Of a stretch of 63,943 nt of DNA, positions 9,314-16,007 are shown one piece after another. Numbering within the stretch: the first letter of the stretch is position 1; each line of letters begins with the position of its first letter. The DNA is taken from contig SVHZ01000005.1 in the NCBI GenBank assembly GCA_015055525.1, positions 1-63,943 of the forward strand, given 5' to 3'. Both the position numbers and the translations under genes were made by a program. A model generated the notes under the pieces. It was not told where the DNA came from and searched no databases. It was given only the letters and a program-made list of their open reading frames with translations. Origin of the DNA: Clostridiales bacterium. Lineage in GTDB: Bacteria; Bacillota; Clostridia; Christensenellales; Borkfalkiaceae.

Positions 9314-9607
9314 TTATAATATAAGAAGTTGGAAATTTGCTTGCAAAGATTTACAACTTCGCAATATTTCAAACTTGAAGTATAAAAACGCAAGTTTTTA
9401 GAGCAAAACATTAGTTTTGCAAAAGATTTTGCGATTAGCAAAAGATTTACTTCTTATAGATTATAATATAAGAAGTTGGAAATTTGCTTGCAAAGATTTA
9501 CAACTTCGCAATATTTCAAACATGAAGTATAAAAACGCAAGTTTTTAGAGCAAAACATTAGTTTTGCAAAAGATTTTGCGATTAGCAAAAGATTTACTTC
9601 TTATAGT
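9314..9607. repeat. Two tandem 147-bp copies of a hairpin-like repeat
   Basis: Copy 1 (9314-9460) and copy 2 (9461-9607) are nearly identical; a T/A change in the CTTG/CATG segment is the clear difference seen. Each copy is bounded by TATAAGAAGT and its complement ACTTCTTATA and contains a perfect 7-bp hairpin, GCAAAAC-ATTA-GTTTTGC. Copy 2 overlaps the 3' end of the downstream-coordinate phosphatase gene and supplies its last codons and stop. Confidence 0.9.
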
Positions 9608-10376
9608 TTATAATGTCGCCAACGCTATCTAAAACGTATTTAGGACGGTATGGGAATAAATCTATATCCGATTTTTTCGTTACTCCCGTTAAAACTAAAA
9701 CTGTGTCTATATTAGACTCAATACCAGCAATAATATCCGTATCCATTCTGTCGCCAATAAATGCGATATCCGCGCTATGACAGTCAAGAACTCTCAATCC
9801 GTGGCGGAGCATTAACGGGTTTGGTTTTCCAACGAAGTAAGCCTTTTTGCCCGTTGCAATTTCAATAGGTGCAATAAGTGAACCGGTTGCGGGCATAATG
9901 CCTTTTTCGGTAACCCCAACGGTATCCGGATTAGCGCCGATGAGTTTAGCGCCTTTGTTAACGAGTTCTATTGCCTTTTCAATCTTTTCAAAATTGTAAG
10001 TTCTCGTTTCGCCGATTACAACGTAATCGGGATTAACGTCGTTCATATATATTTTTTTATCGTAGAGCGCTTTTGAAAGAGCCGCTTCGCCGATGACGTA
10101 CGCCGTTGAATTTTCCATTTGGTCGCTCAAAAACTCTGCGGTAGCGAGCGCGCTAGTGTAAAAATGTTCCGGCGAAACTTTAAGCCCCATGCGTTCAAGT
10201 TTCATACTGAGTTCGTGGGGAGTGCGTTCTGGGCTGTTTGTTAAAAATACGAACTTTTTATCGTTATCAAGCATCCAAGTTACGAATTCTTTAACGCCGT
10301 CTAAAATCTGGTTGCCGTGATAGATAACGCCGTCCATATCGCAAATAAAACCTTTCTTTTCAAGAATTGCTTTCAT
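9594..10376 (-). CDS. HAD superfamily IIA phosphatase (NagD-like)
   Basis: Mg2+-dependent sugar- or nucleotide-phosphatase, 260 residues, normal for the NagD/pNPPase subfamily. HAD motif I is DMDGV near residue 13 (FICDMDGVIYHG), motif II TNSPERT, a C2-type cap in the middle (YVVIGETRTYNFEKIEKA), motif III lysine in VGKPNPLML, and motif IV GDRMDTDI. Its final residues (INYKK) are encoded by the arm of the 147-bp repeat, so the original C-terminus may have been replaced. A GGAGATA site supports the start. Physiological substrate unknown. Confidence 0.88.
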   Translation of the reverse strand: MKAILEKKGFICDMDGVIYHGNQILDGVKEFVTWMLDNDKKFVFLTNSPERTPHELSMKLERMGLKVSPEHFYTSALATAEFLSDQMENSTAYVIGEAALSKALYDKKIYMNDVNPDYVVIGETRTYNFEKIEKAIELVNKGAKLIGANPDTVGVTEKGIMPATGSLIAPIEIATGKKAYFVGKPNPLMLRHGLRVLDCHSADIAFIGDRMDTDIIAGIESNIDTVLVLTGVTKKSDIDLFPYRPKYVLDSVGDIINYKK

Positions 10377-10450
10377 AAAATATCTCCAAATAAAATATAT
10401 AATTAGTATATCTCAATAAAAAAATAAAATCAATAGTATTTTCACGTTTA

Positions 10451-13180
10451 TCATTTAGTTTTTTTCGCTTTTATTAGCGCGTTTTTAATATCGAGCGTAG
10501 TGACGTGTTTCTTTCCGTTGATTTTTTTAGAAAGAGCGTATGCCTTTTTATATAGAACTATTGCGTGCTTAGTATCCTTGAGTTTTAAGTGATAATAAGC
10601 CAAATCACTTAAAGTTATAATAGTGCTTGCGTGTTTTTCGCCCAAAATTTCCACTCTTAAATCGTATAATTTTTTGCAATATTTTATTGCCTCTTCAAAC
10701 TGCCCGCAATTCGAGTAAGAAGTTGCAAGGTTGCCAAGAGAAGTTATGGATTCGCAGTGTTTTTCTCCATGTGTCTTAACGTACAAAGGATAAGCCTTTT
10801 TATTAAGTTCTAAAGTTTTTTTGTACTCATTTAAGCGAGAATAAGAACTAGCGAGATTATTGAGTATGGTAAGAGTATTCGGGTGATCTTCTCCAAGTGC
10901 TTTGACGCATAAGCTATATGCTTTTTCGTAAAGTTCCACCGACTTTTTATAATCTTTACAGTTCGAGTAAGTTGAAGCAAGGTTGGTTAAAGGGGGTATA
11001 ATACTAGGATGGTCTTCTCTAAAAATTTTAACGCTTAAATTATATGCTTTTTCGCTATATTCCAATGCTTTTTCGTATTCTTTACAGTTTGAATAACAGT
11101 TGGCAAGGTTATTTAATATGATTAGTGTTTTAGGGTGTTCTTCTCCAAAAATTTTAATGCTCAAACAATACGTTTTTTCGTTGTATTCTAACGCCTTTTC
11201 ATATTCATTACAGTCTAGATAAGAAGTAGCGAGATTGTTAAGTGAAACGAGCGTATCAGGATGATTTTCTCCAAGAACTTTTTCGTGTAAGGCATATGCT
11301 TTTTTGCTAAGTTCTAATGCTTTTATGTTCTTTTCACAATACAAGTTGAAGGTAATGAGATTGTTAAGAGAAGTTAAAGTTAAGGGGTGTTCTTCTCCAA
11401 GGGATTTAGCGTAAGCGACGTATGCTTTCTCGCCAAGTTCTAAAGCCTTTTTGTAATTTCCGCAATAATAGCAAGACGAGGCGAGATTGTTAAGTGAATT
11501 AAGCGTGTCAGGATGTTCTTCCCCTAGAATTTTAGCGCGCAACGTATATGCTTTTTCGCTAAGTTCTAAGTCTTTTTTATAATCTCCGCAATAAGAATAA
11601 GAAGTGGCAAGATTATTAAGCGAAACGAGCGTGTCAGGATGTTCTTCCCCTAGAATTTTAGCGCGCAACGCATATGCTTTTATATCGAGGCCTAACGCCT
11701 TTTTATAATCGCCAATTTTAGAATAATAAAAAGCGAGATTATTGAGTGAAGTTAAAGTTTCTGGATGTTCTTCTCCAAAAAATTTAATGCGTAAGTTATG
11801 TAACTTTTCATTAATCATTAATGCTTTTTTATATTCGCCACAGTGAGAATAAGAAGATGCGAGATTGCTAAGCGAATTAAGAGTGTTAGGATGTTCTTCT
11901 CCAAGGGTCTTAACGTGCAAGTCGTATGATTTTATGCTAATTTCCAAGTCTTTTTTATAGTCTCCACAACGAGAATAAGAAGTGGCAACGTTATTCATTG
12001 AAACTAAAGTTTCAACGTGTTCTTCTCCAAGGGTTTTAAGGTTGTGCTCGTAGGCTTTTATAGCCCACTTTAATGATTCTTGGTAGTTAATCTTAACAGC
12101 TTTTCCTTCAAGGTATATATCGCTGAGTTCTTCCATTGCCTCAACTAATCCTGCGTTTGCGGAAGAAGTTATAAGTTCAATTGCACGAGCAACGTCAACT
12201 TCAACGTCAATGCCTTCAAGATAGGCGATACCTATAAGGAAGTTGTGTTCAGCGTCGTTGTTTTCAGTCATAGCAACGCTCTTTAATAAAGAAACGAGCG
12301 TTTGGTCAAACCGTTTCTCGTCGTGAGGATTAATGCAAGAAGATACGCCTTTGAATTTTTTTTCAAGTTCGTCCTTGTTTGTTTTTTGCATTTCAGCAGG
12401 GAGAATAGCCTTGCCCATTTTATATGCTTCTGGGTATTCAACACCCATAACAAAGTTGGGTTTTCCGTTGATTTCCTCAAGGATATTAGGTGTTACGAGC
12501 AGGGTAAAAAGATGGCTTTTTTCCATAGCTTTTCTTATATTTTCATCAAAGTTTTCGCCCGGCGTTAAAAACTCGTCGTACCAAATTGCAATGTCACGGC
12601 ATCTAGGAGATTTGTGAATTAATTTCATAAGTTGGTTGGCATGGTTTCTGTCTTTTTTGCGGTAACTTAAAAATATGTACGCGTCAAACGCTGCGCGAAC
12701 TCGCTTTGCAAGTTCCTCTCCAATAAGTAAAGAGTCAAGTGCTTTTTTTAATTTCTGTTCGTAGCTAATTTCCGTTAAATCGTTGCTAAAAGGGTTCAAG
12801 TATTGCCTATTTCCAAAATTTTCGGGGAGCGAGTAGATTTTGTCTATACCGCTTTCAATCATAAACGGAAGTATTGGAATACATTTATCCTTTGCGTAAC
12901 TAACGTCCGTTGTCATTGCGCGGTTTTCTTCATAAAGCAATTTGAATGTTATAGGAACTATGAACAAGTTTATTTGTCCAAGGTCGCTCTCAATATATTC
13001 GCTTGAAATTGGTTGAGTGTAATCTTCTGTGTAATATATAGCGCAGTCGTGCGTTTTGAATATATCTTCACAAATTTTATCAAAACAACGAGAAAAATCG
13101 TCGGGGTGGCAAGTAAAATAAACTCTTGGTTTACCTTTTGGGTTTGAATTGCCTATTGTTCTACAAAGAAATTTAGCCAT
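10451..13180 (-). CDS. TIR-TIR-Sel1-TPR multidomain protein
   Basis: 909 residues. Residues about 17-135 form a TIR-like domain (PRVYFTCHPDDF, NLFIVPITF); residues about 165-265 form a second, clearer TIR domain (YIFLSYRKKDR, WYDEFLTPGENF, LFTLLVTPNIL, VMGVEYPEA). E248 in the last motif is a candidate NADase glutamate. A Sel1-like segment (about 312-372) is followed by at least thirteen 42-residue kinesin-light-chain-type TPRs with a LGEEHPDTLxSLNNLA consensus to about residue 900. No signal peptide or membrane segment. Such architecture occurs in immune and signalling proteins; a defence role is inference, supported by the adjoining nuclease module. Start supported by AGGAGA. Confidence 0.85.
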   Translation of the reverse strand: MAKFLCRTIGNSNPKGKPRVYFTCHPDDFSRCFDKICEDIFKTHDCAIYYTEDYTQPISSEYIESDLGQINLFIVPITFKLLYEENRAMTTDVSYAKDKCIPILPFMIESGIDKIYSLPENFGNRQYLNPFSNDLTEISYEQKLKKALDSLLIGEELAKRVRAAFDAYIFLSYRKKDRNHANQLMKLIHKSPRCRDIAIWYDEFLTPGENFDENIRKAMEKSHLFTLLVTPNILEEINGKPNFVMGVEYPEAYKMGKAILPAEMQKTNKDELEKKFKGVSSCINPHDEKRFDQTLVSLLKSVAMTENNDAEHNFLIGIAYLEGIDVEVDVARAIELITSSANAGLVEAMEELSDIYLEGKAVKINYQESLKWAIKAYEHNLKTLGEEHVETLVSMNNVATSYSRCGDYKKDLEISIKSYDLHVKTLGEEHPNTLNSLSNLASSYSHCGEYKKALMINEKLHNLRIKFFGEEHPETLTSLNNLAFYYSKIGDYKKALGLDIKAYALRAKILGEEHPDTLVSLNNLATSYSYCGDYKKDLELSEKAYTLRAKILGEEHPDTLNSLNNLASSCYYCGNYKKALELGEKAYVAYAKSLGEEHPLTLTSLNNLITFNLYCEKNIKALELSKKAYALHEKVLGENHPDTLVSLNNLATSYLDCNEYEKALEYNEKTYCLSIKIFGEEHPKTLIILNNLANCYSNCKEYEKALEYSEKAYNLSVKIFREDHPSIIPPLTNLASTYSNCKDYKKSVELYEKAYSLCVKALGEDHPNTLTILNNLASSYSRLNEYKKTLELNKKAYPLYVKTHGEKHCESITSLGNLATSYSNCGQFEEAIKYCKKLYDLRVEILGEKHASTIITLSDLAYYHLKLKDTKHAIVLYKKAYALSKKINGKKHVTTLDIKNALIKAKKTK

Positions 13181-13214
13181 AATTCTCCTATACTAAAGTT
13201 TTGCTATTTATTCT

Positions 13215-13242
13215 ATTATAACATAGATTTTGTCGATTGCAA
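13215..13242 (-). promoter_or_regulatory. Promoter of the TIR-TPR gene
   Basis: On the minus strand, TTGCAA (13242-13237), 16 bp, TATAAT (13220-13215), 35 bp before the start codon. Confidence 0.55.
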
Positions 13243-13267
13243 GTTTTGTAAAAACTTATAGTCAAGC

Positions 13268-13353
13268 GCCGAACCCGTGGGTTCTCATCTACACCTTGCA
13301 ACAAAAAAACCACCGTGATTGGTGGTTTTTTATGTTGGCGGAAGCGGTGGGAT
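13268..13353. repeat. 86-bp copy of the tRNA-Ser 3' end, terminator and downstream flank
   Basis: Nearly identical to the sequence around 15400-15487: GCCGAAC, a GTGGGTTC segment, CTCATCTACACC, the CAACAAAAAAACCACC terminator and TGGCGGAAGCGGTGGGAT, which is the CCA end, acceptor strand and part of the T arm of tRNA-Ser on the minus strand. One substitution and one small indel separate them. Only the last ~18 nt of the tRNA are present, so this is a tRNA remnant, not a functional tRNA. Confidence 0.85.
13306..13331. terminator. Duplicated tRNA-type terminator
   Basis: Stem ACCACC / GGTGGT flanked by A- and T-runs, the same hairpin that follows tRNA-Ser at 15441-15466. It lies downstream of the truncated tRNA end. 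Confidence 0.75.
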
Positions 13354-13445
13354 ACTGCCACACCCTATAAATAGGGACACCCTGGCAGACCTTAGTCCGT
13401 CAAAGAAAGTCCGTCAAATGACGGCCGAACTTAGCGAGTTCTTAT
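13342..13445 (-). ncRNA. Structured repeat unit, copy 1 (three hairpins ending in CCGCCA)
   Basis: Read on the minus strand: hairpin GAACT-CGCTA-AGTTC, hairpin CCGTCA-TTTGACGG, then TGCCAGGGT..CCCT..AGGGTGTGGCA, ending CCGCTTCCGCCA followed by an A/T-flanked terminator. Copy 2 at 15310-15424 has the same layout with paired changes in hairpins 1 and 3. Paired changes indicate that base pairing is selected, consistent with an RNA or a structured DNA element. Function unknown. Confidence 0.55.
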
Positions 13446-13483
13446 CTCTTGTCTAACAACAAAAAAAGCCACCAAATAGGTAG

Positions 13484-13503
13484 CCTTTTTTTGTTTGGCG
13501 GAG
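13484..13503. repeat. 20-bp direct repeat, left boundary of the XRE/nuclease module
   Basis: CCTTTTTTTGTTTGGCGGAG, identical to 15301-15320. The two copies enclose 1.8 kb holding three genes. They correspond to a CCGCCA end plus terminator T-run on the minus strand, a common kind of integration target. Confidence 0.7.
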
Positions 13504-13523
13504 CGTGTGAAACGTAAAAGTGC

Positions 13524-13901
13524 TTAAAAATCAAATTCTTTATCTAAATATTCTTGTGCTGAAGCTGTAAAATCTCCATCATCGTCAATATATAGTTCTG
13601 GGTAAAGTTTCATTAAAACTTTAATAACTCTTTTTAAGTCTACAGAGCGATGAGTTTCAAAATCTGTTATATAGGGGTTTTCGATAGGTATTTTTCTTTT
13701 AAATTCTTCTTTTGTGTCTGGAGATTCAAAGAAGAAGTCATCGTATGTTTCGTTATTAAACCAAATAAATGACCTTGATTTAACGTTTATCCAAATACTA
13801 TTTGAACCGTTCATTTCTACGTGCTTAATTTCTTTACTTAATGCTTCAAAGCAATCTTCAGCAGTTATTTTTTTACTCGTGAAAAAATAAAAATCTCTCA
13901 T
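13524..13901 (-). CDS. Hypothetical 125-residue protein, coupled to the nuclease gene
   Basis: An acidic, aromatic-rich soluble protein with no family recognised. It begins MRDFYFFTSKK and has a D/E-rich C-terminus (LYIDDDGDFTASAQ); no membrane segment or signal. The ATG overlaps the upstream stop by one base (TAATG), and AAAGGAG lies inside the upstream gene end, so the two proteins are made in coupled fashion. An immunity, adaptor or inhibitor partner of the nuclease is a plausible but untested role. More AT-rich than most neighbours, consistent with transfer. Confidence 0.75.
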   Translation of the reverse strand: MRDFYFFTSKKITAEDCFEALSKEIKHVEMNGSNSIWINVKSRSFIWFNNETYDDFFFESPDTKEEFKRKIPIENPYITDFETHRSVDLKRVIKVLMKLYPELYIDDDGDFTASAQEYLDKEFDF

Positions 13902-14413
13902 TACTCAAACTCCTTTATCGTATTTATTAAACTTTTATAATCTTTAACTATTCTTATGCCGTGTTTTTCATATTCAATTTTTGCCATTGTGGGTATTTGG
14001 GGTGAAAAAACTATATGCTGTTTATGTTTGTATTCTGCGTACCGCTTTTGTTGTAAAAATTGTTTAAGGCTTTTCTTTGCGTTTTTACCTTTTATTTCTA
14101 TTATACATTTCTTTGTGATAATGTCAAATTCTCTAATGTCATTTATAAACGGATCAAATTTTTTTTCGTTTACAAATTCTACGTGATAAGGTAAAGTGTT
14201 TTCAATTTCACAAAAAACTTCAAATAAATATTCATCTTTACTATGTTTTGCTCGGCTAAATAAGTGTTCTCGTTTCAGTTTCCTTAGTCGTTCTGCTTTT
14301 TCTTTCCTTGTTGGTGGCGTGTAATAAAGTTTTGCATAATCAACTTTTTCGTACCTGCCTGTATTTGGATTATAGTTTTGTTGGCGCCCTCCAGCACCTT
14401 TTTTTGTTGGCAT
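13901..14413 (-). CDS. PD-(D/E)XK nuclease-like protein
   Basis: 170 residues from the ATG at 14413, chosen for the AGGAGG site just upstream. The N-terminus (residues 1-22, GRQQNYNPNTGRYEK) resembles tails of phage structural proteins. A restriction-endonuclease-like core follows: helix Glu E65, D97 in REFDIIT, E106-I-K108 in IIEIKG, then QQKRYA (about 121-126), giving the D-x(8)-E-x-K signature. Metal-dependent DNA or RNA cleavage is expected from the fold. It heads a two-gene operon, divergent from an XRE regulator across a palindromic operator. Confidence 0.7.
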   Translation of the reverse strand: MPTKKGAGGRQQNYNPNTGRYEKVDYAKLYYTPPTRKEKAERLRKLKREHLFSRAKHSKDEYLFEVFCEIENTLPYHVEFVNEKKFDPFINDIREFDIITKKCIIEIKGKNAKKSLKQFLQQKRYAEYKHKQHIVFSPQIPTMAKIEYEKHGIRIVKDYKSLINTIKEFE

Positions 14414-14486
14414 ATTATTCCTCCTATTTTTTATTTTATTATCAACCTTTTGCTCGTAAAAAAAAAGGGCGCTGTAAGTAAATTTG

Positions 14487-14504
14487 GTGGACAAAATTGT
14501 CCAC
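14487..14504. promoter_or_regulatory. Palindromic operator between the nuclease operon and XRE gene
   Basis: GTGGACAA-AA-TTGTCCAC, 8-bp perfect arms. It overlaps the -35 hexamer TGGACA of the rightward XRE promoter and a mirrored TGGACA on the leftward side, the position expected for an autorepressor controlling both transcripts. Confidence 0.75.
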
Positions 14505-14516
14505 TTTTGATACAAT
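14488..14516 (+). promoter_or_regulatory. Promoter of the XRE gene
   Basis: TGGACA (14488-14493), 17 bp, TACAAT (14511-14516). On the opposite strand TGGACA (14503-14498) followed after 17 bp by TACTTA is a weaker candidate for the nuclease operon promoter. Confidence 0.6.
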
Positions 14517-14535
14517 AAAAAGAAAGGAGAATATT

Positions 14536-15147
14536 ATGGTAGTTGATGAACAATTTAAGCAAAATGTAGGTAAAAGATTAAAAGAATTAAGAAAAAAGAG
14601 TAAATTAACAATTGGCGATTTATTAGAAATACTTCAAAACGAACATTACGTTGATATTGATGAAAAAAGCATTAGGCGTTATGAAAAAGGAGAGTTTTTG
14701 CCTAAAATTGATAATTTGATTTGTTTAGCGGAAATATTTAATACTTCCCTTGATTACATAATTTATGGAAGAGAAACGAGTGATGATAATTCTTTTACTT
14801 ATTACGATAATTTCAAAAGATTAAACAGGCTGATATATTCTTTATCTGTGAATTTTGTTAAAAATGAATCAACCGGAAAATGTTATTTAGAACTGTGGGA
14901 TGAAGAATCAAAAATATACTGGGAAAGATTGAATAATTTTGGAATAAATGATAACTATAAATTTGAAAAAAGAAATGCTATGCCTAAATTTAGTCTAAGG
15001 GAATTAGATTTGCTAATTGAAGATTTTGCAGAATATAAGGAACAATTATTGCCAACAAAAAAACGTTTTGATGCTTGGCTAAAAAGCCAAGGTATTAATC
15101 CTGATGCTTTCCTTATGGAAAAACTTAATAGATTAAAAAAAGATTAA
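14536..15147 (+). CDS. XRE family transcriptional regulator with C-terminal extension
   Basis: 203 residues from the ATG at 14536, chosen because AAAGGAG precedes it. Residues about 8-75 form a Cro/CI helix-turn-helix (VGKRLKELRKKSKLTIGDLL ... SIRRYEKGEFLPKIDNLICLAEIF). The remaining ~110 residues are not recognised and may sense a signal or oligomerise. It is divergent from the nuclease operon and its promoter contains an 18-bp palindrome, so it probably represses both transcripts. AT-rich composition resembles the nuclease gene rather than the housekeeping genes. Confidence 0.85.
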   Translation: MVVDEQFKQNVGKRLKELRKKSKLTIGDLLEILQNEHYVDIDEKSIRRYEKGEFLPKIDNLICLAEIFNTSLDYIIYGRETSDDNSFTYYDNFKRLNRLIYSLSVNFVKNESTGKCYLELWDEESKIYWERLNNFGINDNYKFEKRNAMPKFSLRELDLLIEDFAEYKEQLLPTKKRFDAWLKSQGINPDAFLMEKLNRLKKD

Positions 15148-15300
15148 TTTAAAAGAACGCTGAACTTTCAGTACTCTCTTGATTTGGTGAAAAAGGGGGG
15201 ATTTTCGCTTTGTGGCGACCATACCCACAAAACAGTACACTGTATTGTTTTTGCCTACGGCATACGCAAACAAGTTTGCTAGTTCCCTATTCAAATCCCA
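15148..15300. other. Non-coding right end of the module
   Basis: No convincing gene or RNA. Contains short dyads (GTACACTGTAT; GCAAACAAGTTTGC) and a TTCAAATCCCACC segment just before the right 20-bp repeat that looks like a T-arm but does not pair into a tRNA. Confidence 0.5.
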
Positions 15301-15320
15301 CCTTTTTTTGTTTGGCGGAG
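15301..15320. repeat. 20-bp direct repeat, right boundary of the XRE/nuclease module
   Basis: Exact copy of 13484-13503. See the left copy for interpretation. Confidence 0.7.
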
Positions 15321-15424
15321 ACGGCGAGATACAGCCACACCCTACTAAAGAAGGGAACCCTGGCTGACCTTAGTCCATCAAAGAAAGTCCGTCAAATGAC
15401 GGCCGAACCTGTGGGTTCTCATCT
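15310..15424 (-). ncRNA. Structured repeat unit, copy 2, directly after the tRNA-Ser terminator
   Basis: On the minus strand: hairpin GAACC-CACA-GGTTC, hairpin CCGTCA-TTTGACGG, hairpin AGCCAGGGT..CCCT..AGGGTGTGGCT, ending CCGTCTCCGCCA plus a T-run. Compared with copy 1, hairpin 1 changes C-G to T-A and the outer pair of hairpin 3 changes from T-A to A-T, both preserving pairing. It lies in the transcript direction of tRNA-Ser. Confidence 0.55.
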
Positions 15425-15440
15425 ACACCTATGCAACAAA

Positions 15441-15466
15441 AAAACCACCGTGATTGGTGGTTTTTT
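15441..15466 (-). terminator. tRNA-Ser terminator
   Basis: ACCACC-stem-GGTGGT hairpin with a U-tract in the minus direction, 5 nt beyond the tRNA CCA end. A T-run on the plus side makes it bidirectional. Confidence 0.85.
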
Positions 15467-15470
15467 ATGT

Positions 15471-15559
15471 TGGCGGAAGCGGTGGGATTCGAACCCACGA
15501 TACGTTGCCGTATACCTGATTTCGAGTCAGGGCCGTTATGACCTCTTCGATACGCTTCC
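15471..15559 (-). tRNA. tRNA-Ser (anticodon CGA)
   Basis: A class II tRNA read on the minus strand: acceptor GGAAGCG pairs with CGCTTCC, discriminator G, encoded CCA; anticodon stem CCTGA/TCAGG around loop CTCGAAA gives anticodon CGA (codon UCG); long variable arm TATACGGCAACGTA; T arm GTGGGTTCGAATCCCAC. About 89 nt including CCA. Its 3' part is duplicated at 13335-13353 and its flank carries structured repeats, making it a candidate integration hotspot. Confidence 0.95.
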
Positions 15560-15566
15560 ATTTTTT

Positions 15567-15692
15567 TTTAACTTGTTATTTACGGCGTTATGCTTTGTTC
15601 TTTGTATTTTTGCAAAATTCCTGCGACCGACAAGGTCGCTCCCTTTCGCAAAAACACAAACGCCTCGCCTAACTTGTAACTAACAACTTAAA
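15567..15692. repeat. 126-nt long-hairpin element, copy 1
   Basis: Terminal arms TTTAACTTGTTA / TAACAACTTAAA pair with one mismatch; inner arms TTTTTGC/GCAAAAA and GCGACC/GGTCGC nest inside. A second element with the same length, layout and conserved GTAACTAAC segment is at 62844-62969. It starts 8 bp from the 5' end of tRNA-Ser. Confidence 0.7.
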
Positions 15693-15705
15693 CAGGTTTC
15701 AAATT

Positions 15706-15747
15706 GGCGTTATGCTTTGTTCTTTGTATTTTTGCAAAATTCCTGCG
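15706..15747. repeat. Exact 42-bp repeat of the left half of the hairpin element
   Basis: Identical to 15584-15625. It looks like the remnant of a second, truncated copy. The rest of 15748-15931 is AT-rich with no feature seen. Confidence 0.8.
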
Positions 15748-15931
15748 TTCAAAAAACTTTTCGTAAGTTATTTTAACATATTTTTTAATTTTTGTATATC
15801 TTTTTCACTATAAAATCAATATTTATTTTTTTATTTGAACGTGAAGATTTTTTTTATTGTCAATAGATTTGTAAAATTAAGCAATTATCGTGAAAAATAG
15901 ATAAAATCGTAAATAATATTATTATTTTCCC

Positions 15932-15960
15932 TTGACTTTGTAGTAGGCAAGTGTTATAAT
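15932..15960 (+). promoter_or_regulatory. Promoter of the three-domain lipoprotein gene
   Basis: TTGACT (15932-15937), 17 bp, TATAAT (15955-15960): near-consensus sigma-A promoter, about 48 bp before the start codon. Confidence 0.8.
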
Positions 15961-16007
15961 TACAATCACAGTGGACCTATATTGGTTTTTTAAGGAGAAT
16001 GTTATTT

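Noticed and set aside
10500..12060. Regularly spaced DNA repeats that resemble a CRISPR-like array
   Set aside because: The ~126-bp period matches 42-residue TPR units of the coding sequence; there are no identical short repeats with unique spacers, and no cas genes.
13335..13353. Second tRNA-Ser gene
   Set aside because: Only the acceptor 3' strand, CCA and start of the T arm are present; the rest of the tRNA is missing.
15270..15302. Possible tRNA T arm on the plus strand (TTCAAATCCCACC followed by T-run)
   Set aside because: The flanking five bases do not pair across the loop, and no acceptor, D or anticodon arm is found upstream.
15210..15683. 157-codon open frame across the structured repeats and tRNA-Ser
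   Set aside because: It runs through a tRNA, terminators and repeat elements; no start signal or protein-like composition.
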